NCBI GenBank assembly: GCA_027033675.1
Contig: JALVKZ010000142.1
Span: forward strand, 1 to 12,255
Reading direction: 5' to 3'
DNA: 12,255 nt
DNA from: Pyrodictiaceae archaeon
GTDB lineage: Archaea > Thermoproteota > Thermoprotei_A > Sulfolobales > Pyrodictiaceae
Position 1 is the stretch's first letter; each line of letters opens with the position of its first letter. Of the stretch, positions 6,451 to 12,255 are shown in pieces. The notes beneath the pieces are model-generated. The model worked only from the letters and a program-made list of their open reading frames with translations, was not told where the DNA came from and did not search any database. A program made the translations under genes and the position numbers.

Positions 6451-6945
6451 ATGACTGTACTCGTCCCCTTTGTGCCTACACCATTACCTGTTGCACGTAA
6501 GATGCTAGAGCTGGTCAATGCTAGCAACGATGATATAGTTTATGATTTGGGCTGTGGCGATGGACGAATACCGATTATAGCTGTTCGAGAGTTTGGTGTC
6601 CGTAAAGCTGTATGCATAGAGGTTAGGGAGGAACTGGCCAAAAAAGCTAAGGAGAGCATTAGAGCATTAAATCTTGAAAATAAAGTAATAGTTATTAACA
6701 ACGATATGTTTAATATAAATATTAGTGAGGCTACCATAGTTACACTTTTCCTGCTAACAAGTGTAAACGATGCGCTTGCAGAAAAATTCAAAACAGAGCT
6801 AAAGGAGGGGGCGCGAATAGTTTCTCATGAGTTCAGAATAACTAAATGGAAGCCAATAATCTTTTCAACGATAAATGATGGTAGAGTTTCGCACAACATA
6901 TACGTCTATATTAGAGGATTTTCCGACTCAACAAATGAAACTTAA
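6451..6945 (+). CDS. aKMT-like protein lysine methyltransferase (SAM-dependent)
   Basis: A 164-residue class I methyltransferase. Motif I is VYDLGCGDGR (30-39), the acidic ribose-binding residue is E57 in CIEV, and ND (84-85) lies in the following strand. The phrase IVTLFLLTSVN (96-106) and the segment ARIVSHEF (121-128) match, as I remember them, the crenarchaeal aKMT protein from Sulfolobus, also about 160 residues. So does the N-terminus, with its V-P-x-VPTP pattern. aKMT is a DOT1-like enzyme that broadly methylates lysines on chromatin and other proteins, including Cren7. The start ATG has no Shine-Dalgarno but a TATA-like box at leaderless distance. The gene sits between the thioredoxin-like gene (51 bp upstream) and a DUF2286-like gene (about 44 bp downstream), each with its own apparent start signals. 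The substrate range here is inferred from the family. Confidence 0.85.
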   Translation: MTVLVPFVPTPLPVARKMLELVNASNDDIVYDLGCGDGRIPIIAVREFGVRKAVCIEVREELAKKAKESIRALNLENKVIVINNDMFNINISEATIVTLFLLTSVNDALAEKFKTELKEGARIVSHEFRITKWKPIIFSTINDGRVSHNIYVYIRGFSDSTNET

Positions 6946-6947
6946 AA

Positions 6948-6956
6948 TTTAAAAAT
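6948..6956 (+). promoter_or_regulatory. TATA box for the DUF2286-like gene
   Basis: TTTAAAAAT immediately follows the aKMT stop codon and lies about 26-28 nt before position 6979. That would give a very short leader ahead of the start at 6987/6990. The downstream sequence GGTGAT (6982-6987) is a plausible Shine-Dalgarno within this leader. Confidence 0.45.
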
Positions 6957-6989
6957 AGCCCAATAGAAGCCTCTATATCATGGTGATTG

Positions 6990-7523
6990 ATGATAAAAGT
7001 AGTAGTGCTACGTTCAGACGAAGGGAAAATTACCCACAAGGATATAGTAGAAAAACCTTACAACGAAGTAGCAAAGAATATAACCAAGAAAGCTCTCGAA
7101 GAATGGAATCCCGAGAACAGCGACTTTACCGCTATACGAACAAAGTTTGAAATCAGATACAAGCTGCCTATAAACCCTGAACTATATGACACCCTCCAAG
7201 AACTTAACCTAGAAATGTTTAGGGAAGGTAACGAACTTGTGGTAAATATACCTGTACTCACAATAAGTTTTGACAATGCATGGCTAGGAGACTCCTATCT
7301 AGATAGACGTATGTACATAATAGCACCATACATAGATAATGAAGAAGTAAAGCAGCTTGAGGATTACCTTGTAGACGCTACTAAGGAGCCGAAGAAAATA
7401 CAACAAGAAAGTGAAGAGTTAGCATTAGGAGAAGAGGAGCTAAGAAGACTTGAAGAAGGATTAGAGGAGCTAGAAGAGCAAAAACCGAAGAAGAGCCGAA
7501 AGAGGCGAAAGAAGAGCAAATAA
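6990..7523 (+). CDS. DUF2286-like uncharacterised archaeal protein with basic tail
   Basis: A 177-residue protein. The N-terminal 125 residues are an alpha/beta domain (MIKVVVLRSDEGKITHKDIV, then KKALEEWNPENSDFTAIRT, LVVNIPVLTISFDNAWLGDS, RRMYIIAPYID). From memory this resembles the crenarchaeal DUF2286 family, whose function is unknown. Residues 125-165 are a very acidic, coiled-coil-prone helix (EESEELALGEEELRRLEEGL and similar). The last dozen residues are almost all Lys and Arg (KKSRKRRKKSK), a likely nucleic-acid-binding or protein-contact tail. ATG 6990 is preceded by GGTGAT; a TTG at 6987 in the same frame is an alternative that adds one residue. It follows the lysine methyltransferase and ends 22 bp from the convergent polB1 stop. 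The Lys-rich tail could be a substrate of that methyltransferase, but this is speculation. Confidence 0.7.
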   Translation: MIKVVVLRSDEGKITHKDIVEKPYNEVAKNITKKALEEWNPENSDFTAIRTKFEIRYKLPINPELYDTLQELNLEMFREGNELVVNIPVLTISFDNAWLGDSYLDRRMYIIAPYIDNEEVKQLEDYLVDATKEPKKIQQESEELALGEEELRRLEEGLEELEEQKPKKSRKRRKKSK

Positions 7524-7545
7524 CTAACATATTATGATAAGATAG

Positions 7546-10539
7546 CTACCTGGCTCTTGGTGCAAAAAACGCTTCAAGCCTTGAGGCACCGATTATTTCA
7601 TCCCAACCCATATTTATAGCCGACAGAAGCTGCTCAAACACGCTCTTCATACTATCAATGTACTTCTCAACATCAATCTCTGTTAATCGGGCTAGTTGTA
7701 CTGGCTTCACTCCTTCCTTTCCTTTAACTTTAACAAAAGAGATAATATCACCTGGTAGAACCTGGACACCTACTTGAAGAAGCTGGCGAGCAGCCTTAAC
7801 ATGTTGAGGAGTATTCTTCGTATACTCATTCACATGTTTATTGAGGGCCATCTTAATAGCGAGTTCATCTAAGTTATATTCCAGATCGCGAAGACCTCTG
7901 TACATTAGCCTTAGTCTTTCCCTAATATAGTTACGTACCTTAATGAACTCCTCAGCAGAACGCACTGAGCTTATTACTTTTATTACTTCGGCAAATTCCT
8001 TTTTAAGGAATTCAGGAGTATTCCGCTTCTTTGCGACAAGGCCTTTAACATCAACACTACCATCCTCGTAAACACCTATATAGTTCTTCTTCAACCCACT
8101 AAATGTTACAAATCTATAAACTTTATCGACATCAAGATCGAGCCCGAAATTCTCTTCCACGTAGTTCTGAAGTTCTTTTAAGCTATTTTTATCAGGGTTC
8201 CATAGAAATAAGGAATCAGTATCGCCGTACAATACGCGAAGACCTAGCTCTGAGGCTTTCTCTAATGTCTGCTTAATTGTGTAACGCCCTATGGCGGTAA
8301 CGCTCTCAGCCACCGGAGGCGCATATAAAGGAAACGAGGTTGCCCCAAAGACTCCGTAGCTGGCGTTTATGTATACCTTCATAGCAGCTTGGACAGTATT
8401 GTACCATTCTCGTTTTTCCTTAGGAAGCTCCTTTGATTTAGCTTTCTTTTTATATATCTTTACGCGGTAGTCTCTTAGCAAACCCACTATTTGGGATGTT
8501 AATCCACGTATACTCATACATACTTTATGTCCAACTCCTGGAACCTCAACTAGCTTTGAACCTGGACAGTAAACTGGATTTACTGTCTCATAGCTTAAAT
8601 TCCATTGTTTAATGATGCTTGGGTATAGACTTGCAAAGTCTAACACGACAACATTAAAGAACACTCCACTGGCGGGATCAAGGACTATTGCTCCCTGATA
8701 CTTCTTACCCTTAATAATAGCCTCCGATTTAGTTCCACCCTTTAGTTTTATTATTTCTTCTCGCGTTGGTATAAGGTAACCTCTCCTTCGGTGTTCCCAG
8801 TAAAATAGGCTCTTAATCCACGCTGATACTTGGCTACGAGTTACATCCTCAATAGGGAGTTTCGATATTCGCATAAGTAGGATTATTAATGTCCATACTA
8901 GGTTGTTGTTAAAGTTAGTTAATTTAAGTGTGAGGTAAGCGTCTCGAGCATTATAACGTATTAGCTCAAGCATAGAGAGGTCACTTATAGATGACTCTAC
9001 TTCGACTTTGTGCTCACCGAGCAATGCAGAGGCTATAGCATCAAGTGTGAACTCTTTGTAAGCGTTGCCAAATGCATATGCTTGTATAGCCTTTATATTG
9101 AAAAACTGGTATAAATCAATATGTACACCATATTTTAGCGAAACATAGTTCTTAGTTATACGGAATGGCATGTGATCCTTATCTATGCCGAGACGAAGAG
9201 CACGCATATATAGGTAGGGAAAGTCGAAGTGATCACCGTTAAAGCTTATAACTATAGGATAGTTAGATAATATACGAAACGTCTCAAGAATTAACGACCT
9301 TTCATCATCAAATATTTCTATGTGAAGCTTATCTGGTAATTTATCTCTTAAAACTCCTGGTTGAAGACCAGGACGCGCAAGAACAAATACAGCTTGACCA
9401 CCGTTTTCAAAAGCGAATGCTACGCTAATAATAGGATACGCGGCCGTCTTAGGATCAGGCACCCTACCCTTGAAGGGAGTGAATACTTCGATATCAACTG
9501 CGACTCGGCGAGGCTTGGGTGGAGGTGCCTCAAATATAGGTAACCACTTTACCGCCAGTTCTATAGTCTCTTTATCTTCATCTCTAAAGACTTCTCTTAT
9601 CTTGCTATCCTCGATGATTACATCGCCAGCTTGCTCGAGACGATCATTGAAGACTCTATACTTCATTCCAGGTATTAATCTGTAATCATATATGTAATTA
9701 TGATGGAACTTTATGTTTGCTTCCCATGCACGCGGAACCTTGTCTCTTAGTACTCTTACAACATCCGGGGTCTTTACAACTATCTTGGTAACTCTCTTCT
9801 TTTGCCAACGTAAGAGGTCAAATTTCTCTACTATTTCAACATGTTCAAACCCTTTATGCCTAACCACTTCAGGTATTTCACGTAGCTTATCGGGAGGTAT
9901 GTCGGTTAAGAAATAGGGCTTATACCCGGTCTTATCGTGATACAAGATTATTTCTCCCGTTGAATCATCGTAGAGTTTAGCAACAGCAACTTCTTGACCC
10001 CCATCATAGAATGTTTGCAGAAGAAATCCTTCATCTCCATTCTCTGCCTCTTTTGGAAATCTCACCAGCGGCTTATCCCCTAGTTTTTCAAGCTCCTTGA
10101 CACCTTCTCCCTGGAGCGACTTAAGTGAAGCAGCAGTCTTAGCTATCTTATTCTCTATTTGATTTCCTTTCTCAATCTCCATACGTGCTAACTCTTTTTT
10201 AATCTTAGCATCTCTTTCCGCATTTATTCTAGTACTAGTGGCATTCTGCGAAGAAATAATAGTTTTCCTCCTTAACTCTTTTAATAACTCTTCGAAATAC
10301 TCCTCCCTCTGCCTTAGAGTCGCATCTATTGTGTCACTACTCCTATCTATATTCTTGTCCTCGGAGCTGAGGTGCTCCTCATTAACACTAGTACCCTCGG
10401 AGTTCTTCAAATTCTTTAGGTAAAATAAGAGGCTCCTCGTACCATCGCTTGGTTTTTTCCGCCTCTTAGCAGGCATGTACCGGAGACACCCGTACTCCAT
10501 AATATCTCTATGTAACACCGTATAAGAGCACTTGGACAT
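7546..10539 (-). CDS. polB1: Replicative family B DNA polymerase, PolB1/Dpo1 type
   Basis: A 997-residue replicative DNA polymerase with 3'-5' proofreading. From residue about 170 (GFLLQTFYDGG) it follows Sulfolobus PolB1 closely. Exo I is DIE (D349, E351), Exo II NGDHFDF (434-440), Exo III YNARDAY (529-535). Motif A is DFASLYPSII (D634), motif B KVYINASYG (721-729), motif C YGDTDS with catalytic D773 and D775. The C-terminal thumb includes KKRNTPEF and NTPQHVKAA. All catalytic residues are intact, so the enzyme should be active. Sulfolobus PolB1 has about 45 residues before the equivalent point; here there are about 165, charged and coiled-coil-prone at 70-150. The start at 10539 fits a TATA box about 33 nt upstream and a near-leaderless mRNA. 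Met14 and Met22 (MPAKRRKK) are alternatives, but neither has a clear Shine-Dalgarno. Confidence 0.96.
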   Translation of the reverse strand: MSKCSYTVLHRDIMEYGCLRYMPAKRRKKPSDGTRSLLFYLKNLKNSEGTSVNEEHLSSEDKNIDRSSDTIDATLRQREEYFEELLKELRRKTIISSQNATSTRINAERDAKIKKELARMEIEKGNQIENKIAKTAASLKSLQGEGVKELEKLGDKPLVRFPKEAENGDEGFLLQTFYDGGQEVAVAKLYDDSTGEIILYHDKTGYKPYFLTDIPPDKLREIPEVVRHKGFEHVEIVEKFDLLRWQKKRVTKIVVKTPDVVRVLRDKVPRAWEANIKFHHNYIYDYRLIPGMKYRVFNDRLEQAGDVIIEDSKIREVFRDEDKETIELAVKWLPIFEAPPPKPRRVAVDIEVFTPFKGRVPDPKTAAYPIISVAFAFENGGQAVFVLARPGLQPGVLRDKLPDKLHIEIFDDERSLILETFRILSNYPIVISFNGDHFDFPYLYMRALRLGIDKDHMPFRITKNYVSLKYGVHIDLYQFFNIKAIQAYAFGNAYKEFTLDAIASALLGEHKVEVESSISDLSMLELIRYNARDAYLTLKLTNFNNNLVWTLIILLMRISKLPIEDVTRSQVSAWIKSLFYWEHRRRGYLIPTREEIIKLKGGTKSEAIIKGKKYQGAIVLDPASGVFFNVVVLDFASLYPSIIKQWNLSYETVNPVYCPGSKLVEVPGVGHKVCMSIRGLTSQIVGLLRDYRVKIYKKKAKSKELPKEKREWYNTVQAAMKVYINASYGVFGATSFPLYAPPVAESVTAIGRYTIKQTLEKASELGLRVLYGDTDSLFLWNPDKNSLKELQNYVEENFGLDLDVDKVYRFVTFSGLKKNYIGVYEDGSVDVKGLVAKKRNTPEFLKKEFAEVIKVISSVRSAEEFIKVRNYIRERLRLMYRGLRDLEYNLDELAIKMALNKHVNEYTKNTPQHVKAARQLLQVGVQVLPGDIISFVKVKGKEGVKPVQLARLTEIDVEKYIDSMKSVFEQLLSAINMGWDEIIGASRLEAFFAPRAR

Positions 10540-10565
10540 TAACCCATGAAGCGGGATTCAAACAA

Positions 10566-10578
10566 GGCTTTTAAAGGC
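10566..10578. promoter_or_regulatory. Palindromic TATA box between polB1 and tRNA-Arg
   Basis: GGCTTTTAAAGGC contains a TTTAAA core readable on both strands. On the minus strand TTTAAAAG predicts transcription start near 10545, six bases before the polB1 ATG. On the plus strand it predicts a start near 10598, about 18 nt before the mature tRNA 5' end. One bidirectional site could serve both genes; a separate weak element for the tRNA cannot be excluded. Confidence 0.5.
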
Positions 10579-10615
10579 AAAAAGGAGATAGAAAACTATG
10601 AACACGGGCCAAAGA

Positions 10616-10693
10616 GGGCCCGTAGTCTAGCCAGGATAGGACGCCGGCCTGCGGAGCCGGTAGTCCGGGGTTCAAATCCCCGCGGGCCCGCCA
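10616..10693 (+). tRNA. tRNA-Arg (anticodon GCG), intronless, CCA encoded
   Basis: A complete cloverleaf is visible. The acceptor GGGCCCG (10616-10622) pairs with CGGGCCC (10683-10689). The D stem is GTC/GAC (10625-10627 with 10640-10642). The anticodon stem is CCGGC/GCCGG (10644-10648 with 10656-10660) around loop CTGCGGA, giving anticodon GCG at 10651-10653, which reads CGC and CGU arginine codons. The variable loop is TAGTC. The T arm CCGGG/CCCCG-type stem (10666-10670 with 10678-10682) encloses TTCAAAT. Discriminator G and an encoded CCA end the gene at 10693. The stems are GC-rich, as in hyperthermophiles, and there is no intron in the anticodon loop. It is divergent from polB1. A short open frame running across it is spurious. 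Confidence 0.97.
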
Positions 10694-10779
10694 TTTACAT
10701 AAATTACTTCAGCAGAATTTTACATAGTGTAGCCTCAGAACTATTGCCGGGGCTCTGTTCTCACAAATGATCTCTATTC

Positions 10780-11826
10780 GTGGCGAAGGCCATGTTATCA
10801 ATACCGGATTGGTGTGGTAGGCCAACTAACCAGGTATTGCCTAATGACCTTGTCATAAACGAGGAAAAAGACCTTATCTCAGTAGTAGTCAGGAAGATAG
10901 TAGGCAATGAGTATCTAGTTATACCAAAGTATAGAGCATCGCATAGAGGGCCATGGAGTATAGAGTACCTTGGATCATTACATCGTCTTATAGAATTATA
11001 TGCGCCGAAGGCAGTAAGGAGTACATTAACTTACGCTACGGTAGAGCATAGCCCTCACTATGGAGTGCCGATACCAGTAGAGATTGTGTCTAGTAATATG
11101 ACTCACATATATCTTTGCTCCGGCAGCAATATAGACCCGGCAAGAGACATGAGCAAATTAGACAAATATAGTAACTACAAGTGGTCAAATACTATTAGCT
11201 ATTTAATCGAAAAGATGGGCTTATTAGAAATAAATACGCTAAATGAGTGCATCTGGCCTACAGGCTCTTTACTGCTAGGCTCCTTTAGAGAGTTCTCTGA
11301 TATCGATGTAGTTTTCCGCATAGATACTCCTAGCTGCTATAAAAAAGCTATAGAGTTTATAGAAAAATTCTACACGACTTCGCCTAACAAGCTACAATCA
11401 GCACTAACACCTAAACACATAGCACAAGAAGCAGAATGGCGGGACATAAGCACTGAGATCTTAGGGAGAGCGCTGCGAAAATGGCAACGAATGCGCATAG
11501 GTAAAACCGATATAAGTATATCGCTTGTAAATGTTAGCTCACGGCTAAAACCCGAGACGAGAATATTTACTCTAGCTAATAAATCTGTGAGAAAGGAAGT
11601 ATACATTGAACCGTATCAGATAAGTGCCGCTGATTATCCCAGCTTAGTTGAAACGAATGAGGAGCACATAGTCTCTTATGATGGCATATATACTCCCTTG
11701 TTATTTGAAGGAGGCAAAGTAGTTGTACAAGGTATTAAGATGAAGATAATTCTAGGAGGAGAAACCCTAGACGCTATAGTAGTAGGTGTTGCAGAGTCTA
11801 AAACATTTATGTACAAAGAAATGTAG
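10780..11826 (+). CDS. Nucleotidyltransferase-fold protein with uncharacterised N-terminal domain
   Basis: A 348-residue protein. Its core is a DNA-polymerase-beta-like nucleotidyltransferase motif: GSLLLGSFREFSDIDVVF (162-179) with G162/S163 and the metal-binding pair D174 and D176. A likely third acid, D244, lies in KTDISISLV on a later strand. All three acids are present, so it may be active. About 150 residues precede the core (WCGRPTNQVLPNDLV, then EYLVIPKYRASHRGPWSIEY) and about 100 residues of beta-rich sequence follow. From memory this layout resembles the archaeal 'predicted nucleotidyltransferase' group COG1665; the substrate is unknown. Nothing here identifies it as a CCA-adding enzyme. 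The GTG start at 10780 has only a weak TGATC Shine-Dalgarno-like element 7 nt upstream; ATG at 10792 is an alternative. It lies 86 bp after the tRNA. Confidence 0.78.
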   Translation: MAKAMLSIPDWCGRPTNQVLPNDLVINEEKDLISVVVRKIVGNEYLVIPKYRASHRGPWSIEYLGSLHRLIELYAPKAVRSTLTYATVEHSPHYGVPIPVEIVSSNMTHIYLCSGSNIDPARDMSKLDKYSNYKWSNTISYLIEKMGLLEINTLNECIWPTGSLLLGSFREFSDIDVVFRIDTPSCYKKAIEFIEKFYTTSPNKLQSALTPKHIAQEAEWRDISTEILGRALRKWQRMRIGKTDISISLVNVSSRLKPETRIFTLANKSVRKEVYIEPYQISAADYPSLVETNEEHIVSYDGIYTPLLFEGGKVVVQGIKMKIILGGETLDAIVVGVAESKTFMYKEM

Positions 11827-11901
11827 CAATATTAACTATGTCTTAGAGAAATGCTTGATGAAAATATATCATTATTCTACTAAATTATCTATATAATTAA
11901 A

Positions 11902-12240
11902 CTATTTCTTTAGAGACCTACTCAGTATTTCATAAGCCTTACCGATAGCAGCCTTGCGCTCCTCCTCGCTCTGGCTCGCCAGCGCCTCAACCACTGCACC
12001 AAAGAGTTTATAAAGGTTAATTATCTCGTCCCTAAGAAACTCAACCTTTTCCTCTAGATCAGTAATACGTGTGTTCATGACATCCATTAACACATCAATG
12101 GTATGGAGAATCTCATCGAGACCCTCTACATGCTCGTGATGGTGGTGATGGTGATCATGATGTATCTCTTCTACTTCTTCCACTACTTTTTGTAAATCCT
12201 CCTCTTTCTTAGGCAGCGTCATTCTCATTCGCTTACCCAT
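11902..12240 (-). CDS. Small His-rich coiled-coil protein
   Basis: A 112-residue hypothetical protein. It starts with a basic segment (MGKRMRMTLPKK), then an acidic helix, then the histidine tract HHDHHHHHHEH (residues 27-37). A heptad-like amphipathic region follows (DEILHTIDVLMDVMNTRITD and the next 25 residues), then a final helix with an alanine-rich face. No cysteine, signal peptide or membrane span is present. The His/Asp/Glu tract is suited to bind Ni, Zn or Co and the rest suggests a helical oligomer, but no family is recognised. The ATG at 12238-12240 is preferred because GGGGTGATT lies about 5 nt upstream. A GTG nine bases further up is inside that Shine-Dalgarno and is unlikely to be the start. 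The tract mixes CAC and CAT codons, so it is not recent repeat slippage. It converges on the nucleotidyltransferase gene. Confidence 0.72.
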   Translation of the reverse strand: MGKRMRMTLPKKEEDLQKVVEEVEEIHHDHHHHHHEHVEGLDEILHTIDVLMDVMNTRITDLEEKVEFLRDEIINLYKLFGAVVEALASQSEEERKAAIGKAYEILSRSLKK

Positions 12241-12242
12241 AT

Positions 12243-12251
12243 TAATCACCC
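12243..12251 (-). promoter_or_regulatory. Shine-Dalgarno of the His-rich protein
   Basis: On the minus strand GGGGTGATT precedes the ATG at 12240 by about 5 nt and matches the 16S anti-Shine-Dalgarno. It decides the start in favour of MGKRM over the overlapping GTG at 12249. Confidence 0.6.
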
Positions 12252-12255
12252 CTAT

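Noticed and set aside
10670..10693. tRNA-Arg 3' end as an attachment site of an integrated element
   Set aside because: No second copy of the tRNA 3' sequence is seen in the window, and no integrase or plasmid-like genes are present.
10546..10770. 74-codon plus-strand open frame
   Set aside because: It runs straight through the tRNA-Arg gene, so it is an accident of the GC-rich tRNA.
10694..10779. Possible second box C/D RNA on the minus strand (two CTGA motifs after the tRNA)
   Set aside because: No acceptable C or C' box is found at the required distance; GTGAGAA differs from the consensus at two key positions.
11827..11901. TTGATGA in the gap between the convergent nucleotidyltransferase and His-rich genes, considered as a C box
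   Set aside because: No CTGA box follows on that strand, so it lacks the minimum C/D architecture.
1..12255. CRISPR arrays, insertion sequences or toxin-antitoxin pairs
   Set aside because: No regularly spaced repeats, transposase motifs or terminal repeats were found. The PIN domain present belongs to the large PINA ATPase and not to a VapC toxin.

Overview
The window comes from a hyperthermophilic crenarchaeon, most likely a member of the Desulfurococcales or a near relative. The evidence is gene content: a PolB1/Dpo1-type DNA polymerase, an XPB-type helicase, Hjc, a PINA-type PIN-ATPase, an aKMT-type lysine methyltransferase, and a box C/D methylation-guide RNA. Codon use is heavy in AGG/AGA and ATA, several starts are TTG or GTG, and spacing is tight. 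I cannot name the genus.

Layout. At 1-2521 (+) a tight gene run holds a 5'-truncated unknown gene, a second unknown gene and an XPB-type superfamily 2 helicase. At 2522-3607 (+) lies a beta-rich protein of unknown function. Its reading frame is open well upstream of its first ATG, but no ordinary start codon sits at the strong Shine-Dalgarno site. At 3646-3707 (+) is a double-guide box C/D sRNA whose 3' end touches the hjc stop codon. At 3703-5723 (-) are the Holliday-junction resolvase Hjc and, 8 bp upstream of it in the operon, the PIN/ATPase/KH protein PINA. At 5864-7523 (+) come a small winged-helix protein, an overlapping thioredoxin-fold-like protein without a CXXC, an aKMT-like methyltransferase and a DUF2286-like protein. 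At 7546-10539 (-) is replicative DNA polymerase B1, convergent with the DUF2286-like gene across only 22 bp. At 10616-10693 (+) is tRNA-Arg(GCG) with encoded CCA, divergent from polB1. At 10780-11826 (+) is a nucleotidyltransferase-fold protein, and at 11902-12240 (-) a His-rich coiled-coil protein. No gene-free stretch exceeds about 300 bases; the longest, 2522-2722, is mostly occupied by the upstream part of the beta-rich gene.

How they fit together. The recognisable genes form a DNA replication, recombination and repair neighbourhood: the leading replicase, an XPB translocase, and a junction branch-migration ATPase paired with a junction resolvase. Translation genes (tRNA-Arg and the rRNA methylation guide) and protein modification (aKMT) are interspersed. 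There is no sign of mobile elements, CRISPR arrays or prophage. The most notable items beyond the standard genes are the C/D sRNA, the abnormal start of the beta-rich gene, the thioredoxin-like protein lacking cysteines, the long N-terminal extension of PolB1, and the His-rich small protein.
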